Below, one piece after another: positions 18,335 to 26,412 of a stretch of DNA of 36,717 bases (position 1 is its first letter; every line of letters begins with the position of its first letter). The notes under the pieces are model-generated. The model saw only the letters and a list, made by a program, of their open reading frames with translations, had not been told where the DNA came from and did no database searches. Location of the stretch: contig JAQWQJ010000023.1 of NCBI GenBank assembly GCA_029244725.1, positions 1-36,717 of the forward strand, in the 5' to 3' direction. Source of the DNA: Paracoccaceae bacterium. GTDB taxonomy: Bacteria > Pseudomonadota > Alphaproteobacteria > Rhodobacterales > Rhodobacteraceae. The translations under genes and the position numbers were made by a program.

Positions 18335-19375
18335 ATGACGGATGCGGTCCAAACGCCATCCTCTGCCGGCCAGTTCACCAAACGTGTGTTCTCGGGCATC
18401 AAGCCTTCGGGTGGTCTGACACTCGGCAATTACCTCGGGGCGATAAAACGCTTCGTGGATATGCAATCGCCAGAGTTTGAGACAGTTTACTGCGTGGTGG
18501 ATTTGCACGCGATCACCGTCTGGCAAGACCCGTCTGAGCTTAAAACGGCAACCCGCGAAGTTGCAGCGGGTTATTTGGCGTCTGGCATTGATCCAACCAA
18601 ATCGATTTTGTTCAATCAATCTCAGGTTAGTCAACATGCTGAGCTTGGCTGGATTTTCAACTGCGTAACGCGCGTTGGTTGGATGAACCGCATGACCCAG
18701 TTTAAAGACAAGGCTGGCGCGAACTCCGAGAACGTCTCGTTAGGGCTGTATGCCTACCCGTCACTGATGGCAGCCGACATCCTGCTCTACCACGCCACCC
18801 ATGTTCCAGTGGGTGACGACCAAAAGCAGCATGTTGAATTGACCCGCGACATCGCAAGCAAGTTCAATCACGACTTCAAGGCAGATTTCTTCCCTCTGTG
18901 TGAACCAGTGATCGAAGGCCCCGCGATGCGGATCATGAACCTGCGTGACGGCACTAAGAAAATGTCGAAGTCGGGCGAAAGCGATATGGAACGCATCAAC
19001 ATGACGGATGATGCCGACAAGATCGCCAAGAAGTTCAAGAAAGCGAAGACTGACCCTGAGGCGCTGCCTGAAACTCTTGAAGGGTTGAAAGGTCGCCCAG
19101 AGGCCCGAAATCTTATCGATATTTACGCCGCCCTGTCTGACCAAACATCCGAGGCCGTGATCAAGGAATACGCGGGCGCTGGTTGGGGTCGGTTCAAACC
19201 TGCGCTTGCTGATTTGGCGGTCGACAAGCTAGCCCCAATTTCGACGGAAATGTCCCGCTACATGGATGACCCTGCCGAGATTGACCGCATTTTAGCTGAT
19301 GGCGCAGCGCGGGCGCGTGCCATTGCAGCGCCAATCTTAGACAAAACCTACGAAATCGTGGGTCTTTTGAAATAG
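18335..19375 (+). CDS. trpS: Tryptophanyl-tRNA synthetase
   Basis: Predicted 346-residue class I aminoacyl-tRNA synthetase charging tRNA-Trp. The HIGH-equivalent lies in [12 protein letters not shown] near the N-terminus, and the KMSKS loop is intact in [12 protein letters not shown]. Specificity-region sequence [16 protein letters not shown] is typical of TrpS. Length is close to the family norm (about 335-350). The ATG at 18335 is chosen because GGAG lies 8 bases upstream; the frame stays open back to 18272 but lacks a comparable signal. A strong intrinsic terminator follows about 20 bases after the stop. Confidence 0.96.
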   Translation: MTDAVQTPSSAGQFTKRVFSGIKPSGGLTLGNYLGAIKRFVDMQSPEFETVYCVVDLHAITVWQDPSELKTATREVAAGYLASGIDPTKSILFNQSQVSQHAELGWIFNCVTRVGWMNRMTQFKDKAGANSENVSLGLYAYPSLMAADILLYHATHVPVGDDQKQHVELTRDIASKFNHDFKADFFPLCEPVIEGPAMRIMNLRDGTKKMSKSGESDMERINMTDDADKIAKKFKKAKTDPEALPETLEGLKGRPEARNLIDIYAALSDQTSEAVIKEYAGAGWGRFKPALADLAVDKLAPISTEMSRYMDDPAEIDRILADGAARARAIAAPILDKTYEIVGLLK

Positions 19376-19396
19376 AAGGCACGCTAGACTAACGAC

Positions 19397-19426
19397 AAAA
19401 CGGCGCCGGTAATTCGGCGCCGTTTT
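19397..19426 (+). terminator. Intrinsic terminator after trpS
   Basis: A perfect 12-bp stem, AAAACGGCGCCG paired with CGGCGCCGTTTT, encloses the 6-base loop GTAATT. The arms end in an A-run and a T-run, so it can act on the plus strand after trpS and could also work in reverse. It separates trpS from the aminotransferase gene. Confidence 0.9.
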
Positions 19427-19490
19427 CCATGGAATTGCCTACTAGACGGAATCGTCCGCAAATTCTAGCGTTGCCCCAGGGAGAATTGAC

Positions 19491-20354
19491 ATGGCAGTAG
19501 GCAAGAATATCCGTACGTTCTTTAACGGCACATGGCACGATGAAGATTTACCGGTCATGAAAGCTGCAGATCACGGATCGTGGCTTGGCACCACTGTGTT
19601 TGACGGTGCCCGCTATTTTGAAGGCATTTCGCCCGACCTTGACGCACACTGCGCGCGGGTTAACCGTTCGGCCGAGGCGCTGATGGTTCAACCCACTGTT
19701 TCAACAGCCGTTATGGTTGAAATTGTCAAAGAAGGCCTAAAGTCGTTCGCCAAAGACAGCGCGGTCTACATTCGACCAATGTATTGGGGCATTCACGGTG
19801 ACGGCACAGCGATAGTTCCATCACAAGATGAAACCGGCTTTGCCATTTGCCTTGAAGAAATTCCTATGGCTCCACCCCAAGCGACCACGTCTTTGACGCA
19901 AACTAAGTTTCGTCGGCCGATATTGGAAAGCGCCGTGGTAAATGCAAAAGCTGGATGCCTTTACCCAAACAACGCCCGCATGTTGGCTGAGGCAAACTCG
20001 AAAGGTTTCGCGAATGCCTTAGTTGCAGACGCCATGGGCAACGTCGCCGAAACCGCGACTGCGAACGCATTTATGGTCAAAGACGATGAGATTTTTACTC
20101 CAATCCCCAATGGCACGTTCCTTGCCGGCATAACCCGTGCGCGCCACATCGCGAACATGCGTGCTGAAGGCATGAAAGTTCACGAAACGGTCCTGACATT
20201 TGATGATTTCCACGATGCGGACGAAGTGTTTTTGTCCGGTAACATGTCCAAAGTCTCGCCCGTCACCACATTCGATGAGACGTCATATCAGTTTGGTCCC
20301 GTCACTCGGCGCATCAGAGAGATGTATTGGGACTGGGCCCACTCTTCAGCGTAG
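19491..20354 (+). CDS. Branched-chain amino acid aminotransferase-like, PLP class IV
   Basis: Predicted 287-residue fold-type IV aminotransferase, probably transferring amino groups between branched-chain 2-oxoacids and glutamate. The PLP lysine is Lys153 in VVNAKAGCLYPNN. The downstream glutamate lies in GNVAETATANAF, and a GITR phosphate-binding segment follows. Substrate-loop sequence YIRPMYWG resembles IlvE. The protein is shorter than many IlvE proteins (about 300), and D-amino-acid transaminase and 4-amino-4-deoxychorismate lyase share the fold, so the exact substrate is uncertain. The ATG follows AGGGAG at 8 bases' spacing. It stands alone between the trpS terminator and the UspA gene. 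Confidence 0.85.
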   Translation: MAVGKNIRTFFNGTWHDEDLPVMKAADHGSWLGTTVFDGARYFEGISPDLDAHCARVNRSAEALMVQPTVSTAVMVEIVKEGLKSFAKDSAVYIRPMYWGIHGDGTAIVPSQDETGFAICLEEIPMAPPQATTSLTQTKFRRPILESAVVNAKAGCLYPNNARMLAEANSKGFANALVADAMGNVAETATANAFMVKDDEIFTPIPNGTFLAGITRARHIANMRAEGMKVHETVLTFDDFHDADEVFLSGNMSKVSPVTTFDETSYQFGPVTRRIREMYWDWAHSSA

Positions 20355-20425
20355 TTTCGCAAGGTATTCCGGTTGCGCCTGTTCCAGCATTACGCCATGA
20401 TCCGGCCGAATTAGGAGTTTCATTT

Positions 20426-20881
20426 ATGCGTAAGTTTCTCGTCGTACTTGACGACAGTCAAGAATGCCTCAATGCGATGCGTTTTGCCGCAATGCGCGCA
20501 GCGCACACTCAGGGTGGTGTTGAAATCCTTTCAGTCATTCCACCGGATGAATTCAATCACTGGATTGGCGTCGGTAACGTTATGAAAGAAGAGGCCCGAG
20601 AGCGGATCGTGGCGCATTTTGAAGTTTTTGCGAAATGGATGCGCGACAAGATGGCCATCGACCCAGAATTGGTTATCCGCGAGGGCGAAGCCGTAAGTGA
20701 GATTTTGGCACAGGTGCGTGAAGACGACGAGGTCGGCGTACTTGTTCTAGGTGCGGGAACCGGCAAAGCGGGTCCTGGCCCTCTGATCAACCAACTGACG
20801 CGCAACGCAGGGGTGCTTCCGATTCCTATCACGATTGTTCCGGGTGATTTGACCAAGGAACAACTGGAAGCTATCACCTGA
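20426..20881 (+). CDS. Universal stress protein (UspA family)
   Basis: Predicted 151-residue single-domain Usp protein. It begins MRKFLVVLDDSQE, the first beta strand with an Asp that contacts nucleotide. Near the C-terminus it has VLVLGAGTGKAGPGPLINQL, a variant of the G-x2-G-x9-G-(S/T) ATP-binding loop. Such proteins aid survival under starvation or stress, but the specific role here is unknown. The ATG at 20426 is chosen because AGGAG lies 8 bases upstream; the longer frame from 20327 overlaps the aminotransferase gene and lacks a start signal. The last part reads through PITIVPG, the usual terminal strand. Confidence 0.9.
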   Translation: MRKFLVVLDDSQECLNAMRFAAMRAAHTQGGVEILSVIPPDEFNHWIGVGNVMKEEARERIVAHFEVFAKWMRDKMAIDPELVIREGEAVSEILAQVREDDEVGVLVLGAGTGKAGPGPLINQLTRNAGVLPIPITIVPGDLTKEQLEAIT

Positions 20882-20955
20882 TCGACTTAGCAATAGTCTG
20901 GATCAAACGACCATTTGCAAAAACCTAAGAGATTGACGGTAAGTCTGGAATACAT

Positions 20956-20972
20956 ATTAGAATTGTTCTAAA
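20956..20972. promoter_or_regulatory. Candidate Irr box (iron control element)
   Basis: ATTAGAATTGTTCTAAA contains a perfect TTAGAA-N3-TTCTAA inverted repeat and differs at one outer base from the Irr/ICE consensus as I recall it, TTTAGAA-N3-TTCTAAA. It lies about 55 bases before the nfu start codon. Irr represses or activates iron-linked genes in Rhizobiales and Rhodobacterales, so control of an Fe-S carrier gene makes sense. The irr gene itself is not in the window. Confidence 0.65.
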
Positions 20973-21026
20973 CTTGACCTGAACCACCACCGTCCACATA
21001 TGACAAGGGACGAAACGAGGTCTGAT

Positions 21027-21590
21027 ATGTTCATTCAAACAGAATCCACGCCGAATCCGGCGACACTAAAATTCCTTCCCGGCCAGACGGTTCTTGAAAT
21101 CGGCACGGCTGATTTCCCAACTTCCGAAGGCGCTGCTGCGTCTCCGTTGGCAACGCGCATTTTTGCCGTGTCGGGCGTAACTGGCGTCTTTTTCGGGCAG
21201 GATTTCGTTACGGTTACCAAGGCTGACGACGTTGAGTGGGACCACATTAAACCTGCCATCCTCGGCGCGATAATGGAGCACTTCCAGTCAGGCCAGCCTG
21301 TAATGTCGGGCGAAGGTGGCGGGGCCTCGGGACACGCGGAACACACCGGCGAAGACGGTGAAATCGTCGGTCAGATTAAAGAGCTTTTGGACACACGCGT
21401 CCGTCCGGCCGTTGCGCAAGACGGTGGTGACATCACATTCCACGGCTTTGATCGCGGCATCGTTTATCTTCACATGCAGGGCGCTTGCGCCGGTTGCCCA
21501 TCGTCAACACTGACATTGAAGATGGGCATCGAAAACCTGCTGCGCCACTATATCCCTGAGGTTACCGAGGTTCGTCCGGTTGCCGTCTAA
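21027..21590 (+). CDS. NfuA/NifU-like iron-sulfur cluster carrier protein
   Basis: Predicted 187-residue Fe-S carrier that delivers clusters to apoproteins. The N-terminal Nfu_N domain begins MFIQTESTPNPATLKFLPG, and the C-terminal NifU domain carries the cluster ligand motif CAGC (Cys154 and Cys157), followed by SSTLTLKMGIENLLR. The two-domain plan is the standard alphaproteobacterial/mitochondrial NFU1 type. The ATG at 21027 is chosen because GAGG lies 6-7 bases upstream and the family starts there; an ATG at 21000 would add 9 residues. It heads the nfu-tsaB-rimI set. The candidate Irr box upstream suggests iron-dependent control. Confidence 0.95.
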   Translation: MFIQTESTPNPATLKFLPGQTVLEIGTADFPTSEGAAASPLATRIFAVSGVTGVFFGQDFVTVTKADDVEWDHIKPAILGAIMEHFQSGQPVMSGEGGGASGHAEHTGEDGEIVGQIKELLDTRVRPAVAQDGGDITFHGFDRGIVYLHMQGACAGCPSSTLTLKMGIENLLRHYIPEVTEVRPVAV

Positions 21591-22179
21591 CGACCTTATA
21601 CTGGCATTTGATACATCGGCGGCGCATTGCGCCGCCGCATTGCTTTCGGGCGACCAGATAATCGCTTCACGGGTCGATGAAATGGCCCGCGGTCAGGCCG
21701 AGCATTTGTTTATTCTTTTAGAAGACATCCTAGCCGAAGCTGGCAAAAACTGGAGTGATCTTACCCGTGTCGGCGTTGGCGTTGGCCCCGGCAACTTCAC
21801 GGGCATTCGCATTTCGGTCGCGTCCGCACGTGGACTTGCGTTATCACTAGGTATCCCAGCTATTGGTGTTTCATCGCTAGAAGCGCAGTTTGACGGCAGT
21901 CCAATACTAGCCACTGTTCCAGCACCGCGGGACCAAAGCTACATTCAAGAATTTGGTAGTAAATTGAATGAGCCGCGAATTGCTACAAATGAAGAAGCAA
22001 AAGCGCTGTCTATCGATTTGGCACTGCCACTTGGCAACGCGTTGCCAGCGGACCAACTGGTGCGGCAAATCGCGAGACTAGCCGCCACGTCAGCGTCCAC
22101 GTTGCCACCTGCGCCTCTCTATATATGCGCGGCAGATGCAGCGCCGCCACGCGACCCTGCCCCAATTATCCTGCCATGA
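21580..22179 (+). CDS. tsaB: tRNA threonylcarbamoyladenosine biosynthesis protein TsaB
   Basis: Predicted 199-residue actin-like ATPase-fold protein that partners TsaD and TsaE in making t6A37 in ANN-decoding tRNAs. The first phosphate loop is ILAFDTSAAHCAAALL, followed by the family segment GVGVGPGNFTGIRISVASARGLAL. It starts with TTG at 21580, overlapping the nfu stop by 11 bases, with GAGG about 9 bases upstream. It is slightly shorter than E. coli TsaB (231). Its stop overlaps the rimI start by 4 bases (ATGA). tsaB-rimI coupling is common. Confidence 0.9.
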   Translation: MPSNDLILAFDTSAAHCAAALLSGDQIIASRVDEMARGQAEHLFILLEDILAEAGKNWSDLTRVGVGVGPGNFTGIRISVASARGLALSLGIPAIGVSSLEAQFDGSPILATVPAPRDQSYIQEFGSKLNEPRIATNEEAKALSIDLALPLGNALPADQLVRQIARLAATSASTLPPAPLYICAADAAPPRDPAPIILP

Positions 22180-22589
22180 CGCCGGCGGGGATGGCGGAAA
22201 TTCATGCGGCTGCGTTTACCACCCAGCGCCCATGGACAGAGCAGGAAATCAAAGACTTACTGAATGCCTCGACAACATTCAGCGTCGAGGTGAACGACCA
22301 CAGTTTCGCAATTGGGCAGGCCGTTGCAGGCGAGGCCGAGCTTTTGACAATAGCAACGGACCCAAACTTTCAACGACAGGGTCACGGGCGAACCTGTCTT
22401 AAAAAATTCATTAGCCTCGCAAAATCAAATAATGCCGGAACTATTTTTCTAGAGGTCGACGAAAACAACGCGGTTGCAATCGCTTTGTACGAAGACGCCG
22501 GTTTTAAGGCTGTGAGCCGTCGAAAGGCCTATTACAAGCTACCAAATGGTGCCCGAAGCGATGCAATTCAGATGGTTTTAACCTGCTGA
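22176..22589 (+). CDS. rimI: Ribosomal protein S18-alanine N-acetyltransferase (RimI-type GNAT)
   Basis: Predicted 137-residue GNAT acetyltransferase of the RimI type, which acetylates the N-terminal alanine of S18 in E. coli. The acetyl-CoA loop Q-x-x-G-x-G is present as RQGHGRTCLKKF. It is followed by IFLEVDENNAVAIALYEDAGF, here matching the RimI E-V-x-x-x-N-x-x-A-x-x-L-Y pattern, and by RRKAYYKLPNGA. The ATG at 22176 overlaps the tsaB stop (ATGA). An ATG at 22125 in the same frame lies well inside tsaB and is less likely. It is last in the nfu-tsaB-rimI set. Confidence 0.9.
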   Translation: MTPAGMAEIHAAAFTTQRPWTEQEIKDLLNASTTFSVEVNDHSFAIGQAVAGEAELLTIATDPNFQRQGHGRTCLKKFISLAKSNNAGTIFLEVDENNAVAIALYEDAGFKAVSRRKAYYKLPNGARSDAIQMVLTC

Positions 22590-22647
22590 ATTGCGATTAT
22601 TGGCAGCAAACTTCCCCTGCGTCGGGCCACGAAATCAAAAGAATCAG

Positions 22648-22701
22648 TTGACCATGGCGCGTCAAAGCGCAGTATTTCTATTAGATCTTAACGATCGTTA
22701 A
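22648..22701 (+). promoter_or_regulatory. Candidate promoter and operator of the BMP importer operon
   Basis: TTGACC at 22648-22653 is a plausible -35 box, with weak -10 candidates around 22671-22677. Just downstream, TTAACGATCGTTAA at 22688-22701 is a perfect 14-bp palindrome. It ends 54 bases before the binding-protein start, close to where transcription would begin, a typical repressor site. The regulator is not identifiable from the window. Confidence 0.45.
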
Positions 22702-22755
22702 AAATCGTCAGCCGTGCATGAAGCGCGAGCTATGGGATTCGATAGGGAGACAACG

Positions 22756-23751
22756 ATGAAATCAATGAAAACAATCCTCGGGGCGACTGCGACGCTTGCA
22801 CTGACTGCCGGTGTAGCTGCAGCTGATCCTGCGATCATTTTCGACCTTGGCGGTAAATTCGACAAGTCATTCAACGAAGCAGGCTTTAATGGTGCTGAGC
22901 GTTGGGCAAACGAAACCGGTGGCAAATATCTGGAAATTGAACTTCAGTCAGAAGCTCAGCGCGAGCAAGCTCTGCGCCGCTTTGCCGAGACTGGCGCGAA
23001 TCCGGTTATCACCATGGGCTTTGCAATGTCGACGCCACTTTCTGAAGTTGCGCCAGACTATCCTGACACAACATTCGTAACCATTGACGGCTATGCGCCA
23101 CTGCCAAACGTTTTGAACGTCGGCTTTGCCGAGCACGAAGGTTCGTATCTCGTTGGAATGATGGCGGCATTGGCATCTGAATCTAACACAGTCGGATTTA
23201 TCGGTGGCATGGACATTCCTCTGATCCGTAAGTTCGCTTGTGGTTATTCGGAAGGTGTTAAAGCCGTTAACGCTGACGCTATGGTTATTTCGAACATGAC
23301 TGGCACAACGCCAGCTGCTTGGAACGACCCTGTAAAAGGTTCTGAGCTGACAAAAGCACAAATCGCTCAAGGCGCGGACATCGTTTACGCTGCTGCTGGC
23401 GGTACTGGCGTTGGCGTTCTGCAGACAGCTGCCGACGAAGGCATCCTGTCAATCGGCGTAGACAGCAACCAGAACTACCTGCACCCAGGAAAAGTTCTGA
23501 CATCGATGATGAAGCGCGTAGACGTAGCCGTGTATGACTCGATGAAGGCTGGTGAATCTCTGGAAGCTGGCTTCCGTGCTATGGACCTTGCCCACATGGG
23601 TGTTGGCTACGCAATGGACGAGCATAACGCATCGCTCGTTTCAGCGGACATGCAAGCAGCTGTGGACGCAGCTGCAGCAGCGATCATTGCTGGCGATCTG
23701 GTTGTTCACGACTACACCAGCGACGACAGCTGCCCATCGCTGCAGTTCTAA
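22756..23751 (+). CDS. BMP-family (PnrA-like) periplasmic substrate-binding protein
   Basis: Predicted 331-residue binding protein of the basic membrane protein family. It feeds the ABC importer encoded by the next three genes. Characterised relatives bind purine nucleosides; the ligand here is inferred. A clear Sec signal peptide ends VAAA before Asp24. No lipobox Cys is present, so it is probably soluble in the periplasm. The mature start PAIIFDLGGKFDKSFNEA is the BMP signature, and GGTGVGVLQTA with GVDSNQNYL lies in the second lobe. Cysteines in KFACGYSEG and DDSCPS could form a disulfide. The ATG at 22756 follows AGGGAG. Codons look more biased toward a highly expressed set than those of its neighbours. 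Confidence 0.92.
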   Translation: MKSMKTILGATATLALTAGVAAADPAIIFDLGGKFDKSFNEAGFNGAERWANETGGKYLEIELQSEAQREQALRRFAETGANPVITMGFAMSTPLSEVAPDYPDTTFVTIDGYAPLPNVLNVGFAEHEGSYLVGMMAALASESNTVGFIGGMDIPLIRKFACGYSEGVKAVNADAMVISNMTGTTPAAWNDPVKGSELTKAQIAQGADIVYAAAGGTGVGVLQTAADEGILSIGVDSNQNYLHPGKVLTSMMKRVDVAVYDSMKAGESLEAGFRAMDLAHMGVGYAMDEHNASLVSADMQAAVDAAAAAIIAGDLVVHDYTSDDSCPSLQF

Positions 23752-23755
23752 TCGC

Positions 23756-25318
23756 ATGAATGCGACTGCAAACAAGGAGCGGCCGGAAACGGCCGCTCCA
23801 GCTATTGAGCTCCGCGGCATTTCAAAAGCCTTCGGACCCGTTCAGGCGAACAAGGATATCTCAATCCGCGTAATGCCCGGCACAATCCACGGCATCATAG
23901 GGGAAAACGGCGCGGGTAAATCCACGCTGATGTCGATCCTTTATGGCTTTTACAAAGCTGACGCCGGTGAGATATTCATCAACGGCAACAAAACTGAAAT
24001 TCCCGATAGTCAGGCAGCTATTGCTTCAGGCATCGGCATGGTGTTCCAGCACTTCAAACTGGTTCCAAACTTTACGGTGTTAGAAAACGTCGTTCTCGGC
24101 GCAGAGGATGGGGCCATGCTGCGCCCGACCTTGGCCAAGGCGCGCGCTTCCCTCACCGAAATCGCACGCGAATATGAGCTTCACGTAGACCCCGACGCCA
24201 TCGTCGAGGAATTGTCCGTGGGTCACCAGCAACGCGTCGAAATCCTAAAGGCCCTGTACCGTCAGGCGGATATTCTGATCCTCGATGAACCGACCGGCGT
24301 TCTGACGCCTGCTGAGGCTGACCAATTATTCCGCATCTTGGCGCGCCTTAAGGAAGAGGGTAAAACCATTATCCTGATCACGCATAAACTGCGCGAAATC
24401 ATGGAAATAACCGACACCGTCAGCGTGATGCGACGCGGCGAGATGACTGCCACCGTCAAAACCTCTGAAACAAGTCCTGAACAATTGGCCGAACTTATGG
24501 TTGGTCGCAAAGTTCTGTTGCGCGTCGACAAAGAAGCTGCAAATCCTGGTGAGACTATTCTTGTGGTCAAAAACCTGCGGCAGTTCGACGACCAAGGTGT
24601 CGAACGCCTCAAAGGGATTAGCCTGAATTTGAAAGCTGGCGAGATTCTCGGAATTGCGGGTGTTGCTGGCAATGGTCAGTCTGAATTGCTGGAAGTGCTT
24701 GGCGGATATGCGAATGCGACGGGTGAGGTCACGCTTAAAGGCAACGCTCTGCCCCTTTCTGGCAGTGGCGCGAACGGGCGCATACGACGAGAATCCGGTA
24801 TTGGTCACGTCCCTGAAGATCGTCAGCAAGAGGGTCTGATCATGGACTTCAAGGCGTGGGAGAACATGGCCTTTGGCTATCACCATGCCCCTGAATACCA
24901 AAACGGCATGTTGATGGACAATGCTGCCATCCAAAAGGAAGCCTTGGCCAAGATGGAGCGTTTCGACGTCCGCCCGCCAAACCCCGCGCTAAACGCCAAG
25001 AATTTTTCAGGCGGCAATCAGCAAAAGATCGTTGTGGCACGTGAAATTGAGAACAATCCCGATGTTTTGCTAATCGGCCAACCGACCCGAGGCGTCGACA
25101 TCGGCGCAATCGAGTTTATTCACCAGCAAATCATCCAATTGCGCGACGAAGGCAAAGCGATCCTATTGGTCAGCGTTGAGCTTGATGAGATTTTCAGCTT
25201 GTCCGACCGCATTGCTGTGATGTTTGACGGTCAAATCATGGGTGAACGCATGCCCAATGAGACCGACGAAAAAGAGCTTGGCCTGCTAATGGCTGGCATT
25301 AATGAGAAAGCCGCCTAA
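23756..25318 (+). CDS. Nucleoside-type ABC transporter ATPase (two ABC domains in tandem)
   Basis: Predicted 520-residue importer ATPase with two fused nucleotide-binding domains, as in BMP-linked YufO/NupA-type systems. Domain 1 has Walker A GENGAGKS at 49-56, the signature LSVGHQQR (second Gly of LSGG changed to Val-Gly order) and Walker B ILILDEPTG. Domain 2 is the degenerate partner: Walker A reads GVAGNGQSE without the usual GKS/T, the signature FSGGNQQK is intact, and Walker B reads LLIGQPTRG with Gln where Glu-containing DEP is usual. Such asymmetry is normal for this family. The ATG at 23756 lies 5 bases after the binding-protein stop and has no Shine-Dalgarno sequence. A strong hairpin sits over codons 7-15. 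The frame is open upstream inside the binding-protein gene, but that part is not coding. Confidence 0.93.
   Translation: MNATANKERPETAAPAIELRGISKAFGPVQANKDISIRVMPGTIHGIIGENGAGKSTLMSILYGFYKADAGEIFINGNKTEIPDSQAAIASGIGMVFQHFKLVPNFTVLENVVLGAEDGAMLRPTLAKARASLTEIAREYELHVDPDAIVEELSVGHQQRVEILKALYRQADILILDEPTGVLTPAEADQLFRILARLKEEGKTIILITHKLREIMEITDTVSVMRRGEMTATVKTSETSPEQLAELMVGRKVLLRVDKEAANPGETILVVKNLRQFDDQGVERLKGISLNLKAGEILGIAGVAGNGQSELLEVLGGYANATGEVTLKGNALPLSGSGANGRIRRESGIGHVPEDRQQEGLIMDFKAWENMAFGYHHAPEYQNGMLMDNAAIQKEALAKMERFDVRPPNPALNAKNFSGGNQQKIVVAREIENNPDVLLIGQPTRGVDIGAIEFIHQQIIQLRDEGKAILLVSVELDEIFSLSDRIAVMFDGQIMGERMPNETDEKELGLLMAGINEKAA
23776..23799 (+). other. Intercistronic RNA hairpin with GAAA tetraloop
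   Basis: GGAGCGGCCG at 23776-23785 pairs perfectly with CGGCCGCTCC at 23790-23799 around a GAAA tetraloop, 24 bases after the binding-protein stop and within codons 7-15 of the ATPase gene. No T-run follows, so it is not a standard intrinsic terminator. Such hairpins after binding-protein genes often protect the upstream mRNA from 3' exonucleases and lower expression of the membrane components. Confidence 0.75.
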
Positions 25319-26412
25319 TGGAAAAGATGCCTCGTTGGGCCGATGTGGTCCTAATTCCACTGATTAGCCTGTTGCTGGCTGCGTTCATTTCAGCGCTGGT
25401 GATAATTGCCATTGGCGAAGACCCCATTGCCGCCGTGAAGCTAATGATAAATGGCGCCTTAGGTTCGACTTATGGCTGGGGTTATACGCTTTATTATGCC
25501 ACGAATTTCATTTTCACTGGATTGGCTGTGGCCGTCGCTTTTCACGCGCGCATGTTCAATATCGGTGGTGAAGGACAGGCTATGTTGGGCGGCCTTGGAG
25601 TCGCGATTGCATGTCTCTATATTCCTTGGCCCCATTGGACGGTTGCCCTTTTGGCAGCGATCGTCATGTCTGGTCTACTCGGGGCCGCTTGGGCCGCTAT
25701 TCCAGCCTATCTGCAGGCTAAACGTGGCAGTCACATCGTTATCACGACGATCATGTTCAACTTCATCGCGGCGGGTCTTCTGAACTACGTCTTGGTCAAC
25801 GTCATGCGCCCTGCGGGTAGCATGGACCCGGCCTCGGCCAAGTTTCCAGAGCCCACACATCTGCCCACGCTTCATGACATGCTGACCCCTCTTGGGATCA
25901 GTTTTTCCAAAGCAGCACCTGCGAACGTCAGCCTGTTTGTCGCGCTGATTGCTTGTGTGTTGGTCTGGTTGCTGATTTGGCGCATGAAACTCGGCTATGA
26001 AATCCGCGCGCAAGGTCACTCTGAGTCTGCTGCAAAATATGCGGGTATCAACCCAACCCGGATCATTATCATCTCAATGCTGATCTCGGGTGGCTTGGCC
26101 GGTGCAATGGCCATCAACAACGTTATGGGCGAGGCCGAGCGTTTGGTCATGAACGCAACTGAAGGTGCCGGATTTATTGGCATTGCCGTTGCCCTTATGG
26201 GCAGAAACCATCCCTTCGGTGTCGTTTTAGCTGCTGTGCTGTTTGGGTTTCTCTACCAAGGTGGCGCTGAGCTTGCGCTTTGGACAGACATTCCGCGCGA
26301 ACTGATCGTGGTTATCCAGGCGCTTGTCATTCTGTTTACCGGCGCTTTAGACAACATGGTGCGCATGCCGCTTGAGCGGATCTTCCTAGCCCTTCGCAAG
26401 GAGCGCAACTGA
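25318..26412 (+). CDS. Nucleoside-type ABC transporter permease 1
   Basis: Predicted 364-residue polytopic membrane protein of the branched-chain/BMP-type permease family (BPD_transp_2). It is mostly hydrophobic, with about 8-10 helices. Family sequence features include RMFNIGGEGQAMLGG, ANYVLVN-like and NPTRIIIISMLISGGLAGAMA, and the cytoplasmic coupling segment RAQGHSESAAKYAGINP, which contacts the ATPase. The start overlaps the ATPase stop by one base (TAATG), and its stop overlaps the second permease in the same way, so all three are probably translated together. Confidence 0.92.
   Translation: MEKMPRWADVVLIPLISLLLAAFISALVIIAIGEDPIAAVKLMINGALGSTYGWGYTLYYATNFIFTGLAVAVAFHARMFNIGGEGQAMLGGLGVAIACLYIPWPHWTVALLAAIVMSGLLGAAWAAIPAYLQAKRGSHIVITTIMFNFIAAGLLNYVLVNVMRPAGSMDPASAKFPEPTHLPTLHDMLTPLGISFSKAAPANVSLFVALIACVLVWLLIWRMKLGYEIRAQGHSESAAKYAGINPTRIIIISMLISGGLAGAMAINNVMGEAERLVMNATEGAGFIGIAVALMGRNHPFGVVLAAVLFGFLYQGGAELALWTDIPRELIVVIQALVILFTGALDNMVRMPLERIFLALRKERN

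Noticed and set aside
22590-22620. TGCTG...CAGCA after rimI as a terminator
   Set aside because: Five-base arms with a long AT-rich loop and no T-run.
23552-23755. Open frame extending the ABC ATPase 68 codons upstream into the binding-protein gene
   Set aside because: The stretch is an out-of-frame reading of a well-conserved binding-protein C-terminus and contains no family sequence; the ABC domain starts normally after 23756.
23756-25318. Second ABC domain read as broken by mutation
   Set aside because: Degenerate Walker motifs in the C-terminal half are usual for BMP-linked tandem ATPases.
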